DNA from: Candidatus Villigracilis saccharophilus | GTDB taxonomy: Bacteria; Chloroflexota; Anaerolineae; Anaerolineales; Villigracilaceae | DNA: 64,000 nt | Direction: 5' to 3' | NCBI GenBank assembly: GCA_016709305.1 | Contig: JADJNA010000019.1 | Span: 11,237 to 75,236, forward strand | In this document: positions 43,420 to 52,399 of the stretch, one piece after another | Layout: the number at the start of each line of letters is the position of its first letter | How positions within the stretch are numbered: position 1 is the first letter of the stretch | Program-made: the position numbers and the translations under genes | The notes under the pieces: model-generated | Databases searched by the model: none | The model's input: the letters and a program-made list of their open reading frames with translations, nothing else | What the model was told of the DNA's origin: nothing

Positions 43420-44757
43420 ATGAAAAAATATACTAATCTTATTTTGGCTGGGCTTGTGATCGTTCTGGCCGTTGTGCTTGTCGGCGTTCTGACTTATATG
43501 AAGAATCAACCTGCAGAAAAACGCGCTGTACAGCCATTGGTTGAGATCGCGCCGATGGAACCTGATTCATCCAAGTGGGCGGTCAACTTTCCCAATCAAT
43601 ATGATTCTTTAATGAAGACCAAGACGAATAATACGGATACCACCTACGGGGGGTCTTCGCAATTCTCATGGCTCGAACGTGATCCTCGTCAGGTGATCCT
43701 GTTCGCGGGGTACCCGTTCAGCAAGGATTACAACGATGACCGCGGTCATATCAACATGCTCGATGATGTGCGCGCCACCAAGCGTTTGAATCTGGATGAC
43801 AGTGATCCCAAACATACACCCGCCACATGCTATTCATGTAAATCATCTGATAATCCCGGTCTATGGGACAGAATGGGCATGGAAGCCTATGACAAGATGT
43901 CATTTAACGAGATGACTCCCAACATAAACAATACACTCGGATGTGCAAACTGTCATGAGGCAGGCACCATGCGCCTGATCGTTACCAACCCCGCGCTCAG
44001 GGAAGCCTTTGAACGTCAGGGCAAGGATTGGACAACGTTTACCCGCCAGGAAATGCGGACTGTTGTCTGTGCGAACTGTCATGTTGAATATTATTTCAAG
44101 GGCGACGGAAAATATCTCACCTTCCCGTGGGACAACGGCACAAAGGTTGAAGAAATTCTTACCTATTACGAAGAAATTGGATTCAAAGATTGGGTATATC
44201 CTGAAACTGATACGCCCATGCTCAAAGCACAACACCCTGAATATGAATTTTTCACCGCTGGATCCACTCACCATAATGCGGGTGTCTCCTGTGCCGATTG
44301 CCACATGCCATACACGCGTGACGGCGCGACAAAATATTCCTCGCATGATGTGCATAGCCCATTGCTAAATCCTGAGGAGTCCTGCGGTCAATGCCACACG
44401 GATACTGAATATGTAATCGGCCGTGTGAACATTATTCAAGAACAAGTTGCCACCACAAAGATCTCCACTGAAGATGCGATCATTGATGCGGTCACAGCCA
44501 TCAAAGCCGCGGTCGCCGTTGGCAATGCCGACGCCGCATTGCTTGATGAAGCGCGCAAACTTCACCGCGAAGCGCAGTATATGTGGGATATTGTTTCTGC
44601 TGAAAACAGCACTGGCTTCCATAATCCCGAATATGCCTTGAAGACTTTGGCCGATGCTACCAACCGCGCACGCCAGGCGCAAATGCTCGCGGCGCAGTCC
44701 ATTCGTGATACGGGTCTGCTTAATACGGGCGCGTATTATGTGACGCCGACCCCGTAA
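43420..44757 (+). CDS. nrfA: Ammonia-forming cytochrome c nitrite reductase NrfA
   Basis: The 445-residue pentaheme enzyme reduces nitrite to ammonium with six electrons (dissimilatory nitrate reduction to ammonium). The catalytic heme motif CYSCK, with lysine as axial ligand, is followed by four CxxCH motifs (CANCH, CANCH, CADCH, CGQCH) and the active-site/calcium region around THHNAGVSCADCHMPYTRDG and SSHDVHSPL. An N-terminal membrane segment exports it. The start at ATG 43420 follows AAAGGAG. It forms an operon with nrfH under a Crp-type site. Confidence 0.97.
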   Translation: MKKYTNLILAGLVIVLAVVLVGVLTYMKNQPAEKRAVQPLVEIAPMEPDSSKWAVNFPNQYDSLMKTKTNNTDTTYGGSSQFSWLERDPRQVILFAGYPFSKDYNDDRGHINMLDDVRATKRLNLDDSDPKHTPATCYSCKSSDNPGLWDRMGMEAYDKMSFNEMTPNINNTLGCANCHEAGTMRLIVTNPALREAFERQGKDWTTFTRQEMRTVVCANCHVEYYFKGDGKYLTFPWDNGTKVEEILTYYEEIGFKDWVYPETDTPMLKAQHPEYEFFTAGSTHHNAGVSCADCHMPYTRDGATKYSSHDVHSPLLNPEESCGQCHTDTEYVIGRVNIIQEQVATTKISTEDAIIDAVTAIKAAVAVGNADAALLDEARKLHREAQYMWDIVSAENSTGFHNPEYALKTLADATNRARQAQMLAAQSIRDTGLLNTGAYYVTPTP

Positions 44758-44775
44758 ATTTATTGCATCAAGATC

Positions 44776-44805
44776 AACTCCCCGTCAATTGGCGGGGAGT
44801 TTTTG
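44776..44805 (+). terminator. Terminator of nrfHA
   Basis: AACTCCCCG (44776-44784) pairs with CGGGGAGTT (44793-44801), followed by TTTG and further Ts. Confidence 0.9.
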
Positions 44806-44871
44806 TTTGGCGGGTACAATAAATTGGAACTTTTTTTTCAAGCGAGTCGTCCATATCTTCAAGGAGCTAAA

Positions 44872-45321
44872 ATGAAAAAGTTAATTCTACTCACCCTTAT
44901 TGTTATCCTCACGGCTTGTTCTGCTGCCGCGCCATCCGAACTTGACCGCAACCGCCAAACCTGGCAGGACTCTGGCGTTACCCATTATCGTTTTTCACTG
45001 CACATCGGATGCTTCTGTGTCTTCAGCGATAAAATGCCGATCACTGTTGAAGTGCAGAATGGCGAAGTCGTTTCGATGACCTATCCTGATGGGACCCTGG
45101 TCGCTGAGACTGATCCAAACTATGAGATATTCTCTCAACACGCCACGATCGAACGTCTCTTTTCTGAACTTGAAGCTGGACTCACCGGCGACGCAGAAGA
45201 AGTCACTGTGACATACGACTCCTCGCGTGGCTTTCCCGCTGAGATATATTTTGACTACATCAAAGCCGCCGCTGATGACGAACTCGGTCTTTCAGTATCC
45301 AATCTTGAAGTGCTGGAGTAA
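44872..45321 (+). CDS. DUF6174-type lipoprotein
   Basis: ATG 44872 follows AAGGAG by six bases. The product of about 149 residues has a lipoprotein signal (LILLTLIVILTACSAA) and a compact domain starting NRQTWQDSGVTHYRFSLHIGC, with the motif GCFCVF and a C-terminal VTVTYDSSRGFPAEIYFDYI. This matches DUF6174 proteins, small secreted domains of unknown function. TACAAT at about 44815 may be its -10. Confidence 0.78.
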   Translation: MKKLILLTLIVILTACSAAAPSELDRNRQTWQDSGVTHYRFSLHIGCFCVFSDKMPITVEVQNGEVVSMTYPDGTLVAETDPNYEIFSQHATIERLFSELEAGLTGDAEEVTVTYDSSRGFPAEIYFDYIKAAADDELGLSVSNLEVLE

Positions 45322-45332
45322 ATCTGCTTGAC

Positions 45333-45371
45333 CCAAAAAGAGAGCCATGAATTTTCATGGCTCCTTTTTAA
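45333..45371. terminator. Bidirectional terminator
   Basis: GAGCCATGA (45342-45350) pairs with TCATGGCTC (45355-45363), flanked by A5 and T5 tracts. It ends both the lipoprotein gene and the convergent crp gene. Confidence 0.9.
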
Positions 45372-46054
45372 TTGTTGGGTTGTACCCATTGTTGAAAGAT
45401 CTCTTTATCGGCAATGAGAATTCGGCGGTCTTCAATGGTGATCGCGCCGCTGCGTTCCAATTCTTTTAGCGAACGCGCCACCACTTCGCGGACAGTTCCC
45501 AACTGCGCCGCGAGTTGTTCCTGTGTCCAATGCGGCGCGGATTTGTCCTGAGGCATACTCTCGATCAAACGCGCCAGGCGATGGGTCACCTGATAGAACG
45601 CCATCTCGCTCACCATCCTCACCATTCCGCGCAGCATTTGGCTGTAATTTCTTATAATTTTTTGCGCGAACGCCGGGTATAAATTGACAAGTTCTCGAAG
45701 TGTCTCGCCGTCAATTTCCCAAACGCGGCAGATTTCAAGCGCTTCCACGTTGACGGGATGCATTCCGCCATCAAAGGCTGGTACTTCTGCAAAGGTATCG
45801 CGCTCCTGCAAAATGCGGACAATATACTGCCGTCCCTGCGGAGAGACGCGGAATATCTTGGCGCTGCCCTGCTCCATGATGTACATCCCGTTGGCAGGGT
45901 CGCCTTCCCAGAACAAAACATCTCCGCGCGGATACTCACGCAGTTGCATGTGTTCTGAAATTTCCTTCAAAAGATTGTCTGGAAGCTCGTCAAAATATTG
46001 ATTTCCCCTCAATGTTTTGATGCGCTCTTCGGTCTTTGTTTCTATGATTTTCAT
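45368..46054 (-). CDS. Crp/Fnr-family transcription regulator
   Basis: The 228-residue product has a cyclic-nucleotide-binding-like N-terminal domain (FWEGDPANGMYIMEQGSAK, TFAEVPAFDGGMHPVNVEAL) and a C-terminal winged helix. There is no Cys cluster, so it is not an oxygen-sensing FNR. The recognition helix reads TVREVVARSLKELE, keeping the Arg-Glu-x3-Arg pattern that in E. coli CRP reads TGTGA half-sites. It is therefore a good candidate to bind the perfect site before nrfHA 3 kb away. It is co-transcribed with the phosphoribosyltransferase gene (six-base gap). Confidence 0.9.
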   Translation of the reverse strand: MKIIETKTEERIKTLRGNQYFDELPDNLLKEISEHMQLREYPRGDVLFWEGDPANGMYIMEQGSAKIFRVSPQGRQYIVRILQERDTFAEVPAFDGGMHPVNVEALEICRVWEIDGETLRELVNLYPAFAQKIIRNYSQMLRGMVRMVSEMAFYQVTHRLARLIESMPQDKSAPHWTQEQLAAQLGTVREVVARSLKELERSGAITIEDRRILIADKEIFQQWVQPNN

Positions 46055-46060
46055 GAAAAT

Positions 46061-46570
46061 TTATACTTCACCGAGCAAAACCCGATCCGTACCGCGATTC
46101 ACTTCCCAGGGATATACGATATATCCATCTGTCACAGCGGCGTAATAATCAGGGCGCGCGCTCCCAAATAGATTGCGATAGGGGTTGAAGTGCAGAACGC
46201 AGGTTTCGGCGAATCCGCCTGCGGCAGAGACACGATTCTTGACCGCGGTGATGGTCCGCCCCGAACCCCAAACATCATCAATGATCAGGGTCGGTCTGCC
46301 GCGCACTTTATCTTCGGCGGGGAATTGAATGAACTCCGGCCAGACCATCAGGCTCGATCTTTGGCTTTTTGACTGGGCCGGAAAATCAACAGCAGCGGTC
46401 AGGATGTGGGTAATGTTCATCGCGTCCGCCAGCATTCCGCCAGGGATGATTCCACCGCGTGTAATCATTACCATGGCGGTGAATTCACGGTGAAATTGGG
46501 GAAGCAGATAATCAATTAACTTATCCACTTCCTGCCATGTGATCATTTCGCGGCGAGGTTCAGGTTGCAT
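46061..46570 (-). CDS. Phosphoribosyltransferase family protein
   Basis: The 169-residue product has the type I PRTase PRPP-binding motif LIIDDVWGSGRT (about 95-106) and an N-terminal region (MITRGGIIPGGMLAD) like xanthine/hypoxanthine PRTases. The base specificity is unknown. It is transcribed with the Crp-family gene. Confidence 0.85.
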   Translation of the reverse strand: MQPEPRREMITWQEVDKLIDYLLPQFHREFTAMVMITRGGIIPGGMLADAMNITHILTAAVDFPAQSKSQRSSLMVWPEFIQFPAEDKVRGRPTLIIDDVWGSGRTITAVKNRVSAAGGFAETCVLHFNPYRNLFGSARPDYYAAVTDGYIVYPWEVNRGTDRVLLGEV

Positions 46571-46588
46571 TTAAATCCTTTTTATATT

Positions 46589-46620
46589 GACCCTAAAGGA
46601 TTTCAAAGCCTTTAGGGTCT
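46589..46620 (-). terminator. Hairpin between the membrane protein and PRTase genes
   Basis: A perfect 11-bp stem GACCCTAAAGG (46589-46599) with 46609-46619. It probably ends the transcript of the 46630-47526 gene. Confidence 0.7.
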
Positions 46621-46629
46621 CATGGTTTA

Positions 46630-47526
46630 TTACGCCAAGGCTGCTGCCAATGGAGCGGGCGCGCTGACCGGCACAGAATTGCCCTGTGCTTTGGCGGTTT
46701 CCACATCACGTGCCCAGATATACAAGCAGGTATGATATGCCGTGTTGGTGTAGGAACTGAAAATACTAGCCACCATCACGAATGTAAAGAAGATCAAAGC
46801 CCCAATGACAATTCCAACAATAGAGATCGCTGTGCTGCCGCCAGAGATAAAGCTCAATCCGCCGCCGATCACAAAAGCGATTGCAAATCCGATCGCGCTG
46901 AATACAAAACTGATTAAGCCTGTCACCCAGCGCACACCGACCGTGCTGATTCCGATCAGCAGGAGATTCTGTTTGGTGATATTCCATACACGCTGCAGAC
47001 TGTTCTTAAGATTTAGATCATCGATCACCATGGCAGGCAGGATCAAATAGGCTGCTTCTGTCCACAAAGTTTCGAGCAGGCTCGTCGCCGAGCGCATCAG
47101 ACCTGAAACAACGCTATTCTTGCGGTTACGCTGGGCAGCGCTCTTTAACATGTTCACTGCGGTGGATGCCGCCGCCAGTGTGAGAATATCAAAGAAGTCG
47201 CGCTGGACGATTGCCCAGGCTTTGTCCATGCGGCCATCGCCTTCAGAGAGATACCCGTAGATCAGGTACACGGTCATGCCTGAAAAAACATAGGTGACCA
47301 CAAATTGCGCAAAAACCAAAATGCCGCCCAGAATGAAGAGAACAATATTCCCTGCCTGCGAGCCGCCAAAGATAAAATACGCGATCGCCAGAGGAATGAC
47401 ACCGATCACTGAAACGATCATCCCTACCACAAGCGCATAGACCGAGGGCTTGAGCAGATCCTTGTCCTTGAATGCCATGCCCCAGGCTTGTTGAAGAAAA
47501 GACCAACCGCGCGAAAAACTTTCCAT
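46630..47526 (-). CDS. DUF6159-type membrane protein
   Basis: The 298-residue product has six or so hydrophobic segments, starting MESFSRGWSFLQQAWGMAF and including the family-like stretches LTLAAASTAVNMLKSAAQR, EAAYLILPAMVIDDLN and a glycine-rich VIGGGLSFISGGS helix. The pattern matches DUF6159 membrane proteins; function is unknown. An Ala/Pro tail follows the last helix. Confidence 0.75.
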   Translation of the reverse strand: MESFSRGWSFLQQAWGMAFKDKDLLKPSVYALVVGMIVSVIGVIPLAIAYFIFGGSQAGNIVLFILGGILVFAQFVVTYVFSGMTVYLIYGYLSEGDGRMDKAWAIVQRDFFDILTLAAASTAVNMLKSAAQRNRKNSVVSGLMRSATSLLETLWTEAAYLILPAMVIDDLNLKNSLQRVWNITKQNLLLIGISTVGVRWVTGLISFVFSAIGFAIAFVIGGGLSFISGGSTAISIVGIVIGALIFFTFVMVASIFSSYTNTAYHTCLYIWARDVETAKAQGNSVPVSAPAPLAAALA

Positions 47527-47555
47527 AATTCACACTCCTATTAAAGATGCGCAGA

Positions 47556-49973
47556 TTATAGCAAACTTATTGGGTCAATCTCAATTCGCCAATCTGTTAA
47601 CTTCACATGGTGCAGCAAGGAAACAGGATCGGGGCTGCGCACCACGATCTGCCAGCGATACAGGTCATCCACTTTCGAGAAGAATGAGGGAACTGGTCCG
47701 ATCAATTCTGTTTGATGACGGCGTTCCGCTTCGATCCTGACCTTGAGCCTGTCCGCTGTTTTCTTTGACTCTTCCTCCGCTTTGACAGGGTCAGCGTGGC
47801 GATACTCCAGCCGCGCCAGTCTGGTGTATGGTGGATATCCCAGCTGTTTGCGATACTCCAACTCGCGCAGATAAAAACCATCCACATCATGCTGTGCCGC
47901 GAACTGGATGGCGTAATGTTCCGGCATGAAGGTCTGCATGATGACCTTGCCGCCCAATGTGGAGCGCCCCGCGCGGCCTGCGACCTGCGTCAGCGTTTGG
48001 AATACTCTTTCGCTTGCAAATGGATCGGGTAGATTCAGTCCCACATCAGCCAGCACGATGCCGACCAATGTCACCAGGGGCAGGTCGAGTCCTTTGGCGA
48101 GCATTTGAGTCCCAACCAGCACATCCGCCTGGTGGTTGGAAAAATGAGTCAGGATCATTTCGTGCGCGTCTTTTTGGCGGGTGGTATCCCAATCCCAGCG
48201 CAGGGTGCGGATATTGGGGTACATGGCTTGTACATCGGCTTCCACTTTTTCACTGCCGAGCCCGTATTCGCGGATCTGGATGCTGTTGCAATTCGGACAG
48301 GTCTTCGGTCTCTGGCGAGTATATCCGCAATGGTGGCAGAGCAAATGCACTTTATTTTCGGCATGTAAAGTCAGCGGTGTTTCGCAATTGGGACACTTCA
48401 AAACATGGCCGCAATCACGACAAAAAATATACGTGGCCGTTCCGCGCCGATTTAGAAAGAGGATGGCTTGCTCGCCGCGCGAAACGGTTTCGGCCAGGGA
48501 CTCTGCCAGCACACGCGAGAAAATTCCGCGATTACCTGTCTTGAGTTCCTCGCGCATGTCCACAACCTGAACGGGCGGCAGACCAGTTTCAACGATACGG
48601 CGGGGGAGATCTAACTTAATGGATTGTTTGTTCTCAGCATTGAATCTTTGCTCGATGGTGGGGGTGGCTGATCCCAACACACACACTGCGCCGCATAGCC
48701 GCGCGTATTCCTGCGCGGCGGTCACTGCGTGATAGGAAGGCTGGATATCGGATTGGTAGTATGAGCCATCGTGACATTCATCCACAACGATCAAGCCGAC
48801 ATTGGGCAGGGGTGTGAACAAGGCGGAACGAGCACCGATGATGACTTTTAATTTTCCGGAACGCGCGCGCCGCCAGGTATCGTATCTTTCACCTTCGGAT
48901 AGTTTTGAATGGACGATCCCCACCTGCCCGGGAAAGCGCGAGAGAAAACGGCGCACCGCCTGCGGAGTCAACGCGATCTCCGGCACCAGGATGATCACCT
49001 GTTTGCCGTGTTTGACCGCCTCCTCTGCGGCTCGCAAGTATATTTCAGTTTTGCCTGAGCCTGTGATACCGTACAGAAGAAAAGTCGCGACAGGCTGTGC
49101 ATTCAAAATGTTTTCAAGTGCAACGGATTGCTCGGGTGTAAGTTCAAGGATTTGTCTGCTTGTTTCCTTGTTGATCTGCCTGCCGATCCCTTCCAGGGAG
49201 TCTCGAAATATTTCGCTTTCGAACAAGCGGATCAATCCGCGCTCTTCGAGTTCTTGGAGGTCGGCGAGTTTGCAGCCTGTTTCAGCATAAACCCATGAAA
49301 GGTTGATGGCATCGGGTTGTTGAATTAAAAATTTCAACGAGGCCTGACGGCGCGCCAGAGTTTGTTTTGTGCCGAGGTCCGGCATTTGCTCCTGCGCTTC
49401 TTCGGGCGGAACTGCAAGCTGGGCAACGCGTACAAATTTTGGTCTGACCCGAGGCGCGGGAAGAACATGCCTTGTTGAAAGGACGCCTTTCTTAACAAGC
49501 ACCTGTGCGGTTCTGCGCCAATCAATTCTCGCAAAATGGGAATCGATTTGACGGCCGCGCAAAGTGCCGCGTTCCTTTAGTAAATTCAGCAGGCGGGTTG
49601 TGATGGCCTGCGTTTTGTCTTCATAATTCGGGTTGCGTAATTCGTAGGTGACATCTGCCTGCTGAGATAACCCTGTCGGCAGCATGAGGCTGACGATGGA
49701 CGCGAGCGGACTGAGCGTTGATTCTGCCAATCGGATCGCCAGAGCAAGCTGGGGCTGGGTCAGGACGGGGGCAGGGTCGAGCAGGTCAATGATCGCCTTG
49801 GGATTCTCCACCGCAGGAGAGTCCAACAGTTCCACGATCACGCCCTGCACGATCTGATTTCCAAATGGCGCAGTGACAAGACAGCCCGTCTGCACATGCG
49901 CGAGTTCAGGCGGAATGGAGTAGTCGTATAGATTTGTGATGGTGGGGACGTTGACTGCGATGCGGGCGAACAT
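47556..49973 (-). CDS. priA: Primosomal protein N', replication restart helicase PriA
   Basis: The 805-residue product has the N-terminal 3'-end-binding domain, Walker A GITGSGKTEIYL (about 297-308), the DExH box VVDECHDGSYYQ, and the zinc-binding segment with four CxxC pairs (CRDCG, CPNCE, CHHCG, CPNCN). C-terminal helicase motifs include GTQMLAKGLDLP and QVAGRAGR. It reloads the replisome at collapsed forks. Length and motifs are complete. Confidence 0.96.
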   Translation of the reverse strand: MFARIAVNVPTITNLYDYSIPPELAHVQTGCLVTAPFGNQIVQGVIVELLDSPAVENPKAIIDLLDPAPVLTQPQLALAIRLAESTLSPLASIVSLMLPTGLSQQADVTYELRNPNYEDKTQAITTRLLNLLKERGTLRGRQIDSHFARIDWRRTAQVLVKKGVLSTRHVLPAPRVRPKFVRVAQLAVPPEEAQEQMPDLGTKQTLARRQASLKFLIQQPDAINLSWVYAETGCKLADLQELEERGLIRLFESEIFRDSLEGIGRQINKETSRQILELTPEQSVALENILNAQPVATFLLYGITGSGKTEIYLRAAEEAVKHGKQVIILVPEIALTPQAVRRFLSRFPGQVGIVHSKLSEGERYDTWRRARSGKLKVIIGARSALFTPLPNVGLIVVDECHDGSYYQSDIQPSYHAVTAAQEYARLCGAVCVLGSATPTIEQRFNAENKQSIKLDLPRRIVETGLPPVQVVDMREELKTGNRGIFSRVLAESLAETVSRGEQAILFLNRRGTATYIFCRDCGHVLKCPNCETPLTLHAENKVHLLCHHCGYTRQRPKTCPNCNSIQIREYGLGSEKVEADVQAMYPNIRTLRWDWDTTRQKDAHEMILTHFSNHQADVLVGTQMLAKGLDLPLVTLVGIVLADVGLNLPDPFASERVFQTLTQVAGRAGRSTLGGKVIMQTFMPEHYAIQFAAQHDVDGFYLRELEYRKQLGYPPYTRLARLEYRHADPVKAEEESKKTADRLKVRIEAERRHQTELIGPVPSFFSKVDDLYRWQIVVRSPDPVSLLHHVKLTDWRIEIDPISLL

Positions 49974-49980
49974 AAGATGA

Positions 49981-50808
49981 TTATATCTTCTTCAAGACAA
50001 CTGCCGCGCCGTAACCAACAACGGAAGTGTGATCGCCTGTGATGTCGCCAGAGGTGGCATATTTTAGCGTTTGCACTTTGTCTGCGCCGAGTGACTTTGC
50101 CGCCCAGAGCATGGATGCGACCGCCGCGTGACCGCAGGCAAATCCTTTTTCTGTTTGCTCGGCTTCAAAAATGGAATCGGGGTCGAAGGATCCGAAGCGC
50201 TTCAACATTTCGTGGTCGAGAATGGCTGCGGTCCTTGAATCGTGGAAATGGGATAGATCTGTGGATGCGACGATGAGGGCGTTTTTGTTTTTAAGCACGT
50301 TTGCAAGCGCATCACCAAAATTTTTTGCGATCTTTGGTGACTCAGCACGCACCATGATCGGCAGCAGTTTAAATTCGTTTTTTAACGCTCGCTGTAAAAA
50401 GGGAAGTTCAATTTCAAGCGAATGTTCTTGGTCTTTGGTAATGGCTGTAATGGGAAGTCCAAGTTCCGTTTGTAATTCTGCCAGCGCGGATCGGTCTACT
50501 TCAATCTCACCCAAGGGCGTGGCATATGCCTGATGCGCTGTGACAAGGAATGGATGGGGAGAATAGTTGTGATATGGAGAAAGGATGACGACCAGATCTG
50601 GCTGTATTTCGCGCAGCGTCGCAAATGCGTAGCCTGCCACTTGCCCTGAGTAGATATGTCCCGCGTGGGGCGCAATGACAGCGATAACTTCCCCTTTGAG
50701 TTCGGGAAGCAGGGCGTTATTCAGGTACGAGTCAATGGATGCGGCAAGTGTTTTGGGATTTGCTTCGTACCATCTGCCTGCGATAGGGGAGGGACGGGTA
50801 TCAAGCAT
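49981..50808 (-). CDS. MEMO1-family protein (AmmeMemoRadiSam system protein B)
   Basis: From ATG 50808 (MLDTRPSPIAGRWYEANPK) the product of about 275 residues shows the Memo fold signature VIAPHAGHIYSGQVAGYAFA, VILSPYHNYS, DQEHSLEIELPFLQ, VASTDLSHFH and CGHAAVASML, with the His/Asp/Cys set conserved across the family. The biochemical role is unsettled; in bacteria it often co-occurs with AMMECR1 and radical-SAM genes, not seen here. An in-frame start at 50853 exists, but a TACAAT lies six bases before 50808. Confidence 0.9.
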   Translation of the reverse strand: MLDTRPSPIAGRWYEANPKTLAASIDSYLNNALLPELKGEVIAVIAPHAGHIYSGQVAGYAFATLREIQPDLVVILSPYHNYSPHPFLVTAHQAYATPLGEIEVDRSALAELQTELGLPITAITKDQEHSLEIELPFLQRALKNEFKLLPIMVRAESPKIAKNFGDALANVLKNKNALIVASTDLSHFHDSRTAAILDHEMLKRFGSFDPDSIFEAEQTEKGFACGHAAVASMLWAAKSLGADKVQTLKYATSGDITGDHTSVVGYGAAVVLKKI

Positions 50809-50814
50809 AAAATT

Positions 50815-50820
50815 ATTGTA
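50815..50820 (-). promoter_or_regulatory. -10 element for a leaderless MEMO transcript
   Basis: TACAAT on the minus strand is followed by six bases and the ATG at 50808, so transcription should start on the initiation codon. No Shine-Dalgarno sequence is present. Confidence 0.5.
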
Positions 50821-50826
50821 GCATAT

Positions 50827-50858
50827 AAAAAGTGACTGGATTTCGCCAGTCACTTTTT
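50827..50858. terminator. Terminator between the MEMO and lipoprotein genes
   Basis: AAAAAGTGACTGG (50827-50839) pairs with CCAGTCACTTTTT (50846-50858). It is nearly identical to the terminator at 51565. Confidence 0.9.
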
Positions 50859-50868
50859 ATCAAATTAC

Positions 50869-51495
50869 TTACGGGGCTTTAAACGTCGCAACGATCTGAT
50901 TTACTATATCCAGCGTTGCCTGATCAGTTCCATCCTTCCATTGAGCTGTGAACATCAGGAAGGTCGCCTTGTCATCTCCGCGCAGTTCGAAGAAGGATAC
51001 GCCAGAGTACCCGCCGTTTTTTGAGTTCCATTCACTACGCTGCGTGCCATTCTCCATCATCTGGTCACTGTTGATGATGATGTCGCCAGCCTTGCCCGTG
51101 GAACTATAGTAGGTATTCAGCAGGTAAAGTGCGAAATCCTTGTTTTTGGATTCTTCAAAAGGCTGTCCATCGTTGTAGATCAGGCTCTCGATCTTTGCCG
51201 ATCCGTCCGGGGATGTGAAGGTGTCGGTGTAATGGTCAGATTGTGCTTCGGTTGCGCGAGTCCAGTTTGAGGGCAGGTTGATTGCGAACAGATTGTTCTG
51301 GTCCAAAAACGTGGTAATTTCCGAACCGCCGCTGGTTGGGATGGGCGTATCCGTTACCTGTGGTGTGCTGGCAGGGACGTCCATGGTTGCCGCTGCGGTG
51401 GGCGCTTCGGTAGGCACGCTTTTTGCGGCACAAGATGAACTCAGGATGGACAATAAAACGACGATTACAAATGGAATACAAGTCTGTGATCTCAT
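50869..51495 (-). CDS. Putative lipoprotein, tandem copy A
   Basis: The 208-residue product has a lipoprotein signal (VLLSILSSSCAAKS), a Thr/Pro/Ala-rich linker to about residue 55 and a globular domain beginning FLDQNNLFAINLPSNW with FTSPDGSAKIESLIYND and SGVSFFELRGDDKATFLM. The domain pattern recalls PsbP-like lipoproteins. It shares the whole layout with copy B at 51607, so the two arose by duplication. Function is unknown. Confidence 0.75.
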   Translation of the reverse strand: MRSQTCIPFVIVVLLSILSSSCAAKSVPTEAPTAAATMDVPASTPQVTDTPIPTSGGSEITTFLDQNNLFAINLPSNWTRATEAQSDHYTDTFTSPDGSAKIESLIYNDGQPFEESKNKDFALYLLNTYYSSTGKAGDIIINSDQMMENGTQRSEWNSKNGGYSGVSFFELRGDDKATFLMFTAQWKDGTDQATLDIVNQIVATFKAP

Positions 51496-51564
51496 AATAA
51501 ATCGCTCTTAACTGTGTTTGAAAACTTGACCGGGGAAATGCTGATTAATGTCCAGACAGAAATT

Positions 51565-51594
51565 AAAAGTGACTGGATCTCTCCAGTCACTTTT
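51565..51594. terminator. Terminator between the two tandem lipoprotein genes
   Basis: AAAAGTGACTGGA (51565-51577) pairs with TCCAGTCACTTTT (51582-51594), followed by T. The stem sequence repeats that at 50827, showing the duplication included the terminator. Confidence 0.9.
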
Positions 51595-51606
51595 TGGAAA
51601 AATGCG

Positions 51607-52293
51607 CTAGGGAACGTAGTAGGAGTTAATCGCGTTCTCAATTACATCTAGCGTGGATTGATCTACATCATTAACCCACCAGGCTGTGAACATCAAATAG
51701 GTTTTTCGATTGTTCCCACGCAATTCGAAGTAGGTTCTGCCGGAATAATCGCCGCCTTTGGATGTCCACTCAAAACGCTCCGATCCATCCTGCATGATCT
51801 GGTCGCTGGAGATGCGGATATCGCCAACCTTGCCTGTCGTACTGTAGAACCTGTGTAACAGGTCTAATGCGGCAGCTGCGCTTGTTGAATTATCCAGGGA
51901 GGTCGCGGCAAAAATGACCAAACTTTCAATACTCGCAGCGCCATCCGGAGATGTAAATAGGTCACTGTACGCATCGGCATCCGAATACACCTGGTCTCCC
52001 AGTTCGGTGTGCTCATATGTCCAGTCACCGGGCAGGTCAAAAGCCAGCAGGTCATTCTGATCTGTAAAGGTCAGGATATCAGAACTGGTCCCCCCGCTGT
52101 TTGGGACAGGCGTATCAATGGGCTGCGGCGCGGCGGTGGGTAGGGATATGGATTCCTTGGTTGGGACTGGAATGGAGGTTGGCTTGTCAGTTGGCACTGG
52201 CGCGGGCGTGGGGGTGCCAGTCGTACTGCATACGCAGCCAATCGCCACCAGGAAAACAACAAAAGCAAATAACATGCGGTATTGCGATTTCAT
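51607..52293 (-). CDS. Putative lipoprotein, tandem copy B
   Basis: The 228-residue product has a lipoprotein signal ending AIGCVCST, a Pro/Thr-rich linker and the same C-terminal domain as copy A (FTDQNDLLAFDLPGDW, FTSPDGAASIESLVIF, SGRTYFELRGNNRKTYLM). The domains are clearly related but diverged. AAGGAG lies before ATG 52293. Each copy has its own terminator. Confidence 0.75.
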   Translation of the reverse strand: MKSQYRMLFAFVVFLVAIGCVCSTTGTPTPAPVPTDKPTSIPVPTKESISLPTAAPQPIDTPVPNSGGTSSDILTFTDQNDLLAFDLPGDWTYEHTELGDQVYSDADAYSDLFTSPDGAASIESLVIFAATSLDNSTSAAAALDLLHRFYSTTGKVGDIRISSDQIMQDGSERFEWTSKGGDYSGRTYFELRGNNRKTYLMFTAWWVNDVDQSTLDVIENAINSYYVP

Positions 52294-52399
52294 GACTTAA
52301 ATCTCCTTGTATGGGTTTGAAAAATTTTCGCAAGGATACTCTAGAAACCAACAATGCGAAAGTACTTTGGTGATATTGACAAATAACTGCAATGTCTAA

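Noticed and set aside
45368..46054. FNR-type oxygen sensor
   Set aside because: The N-terminus has no cysteine cluster for an iron-sulfur centre, so only a Crp-like assignment is supported.
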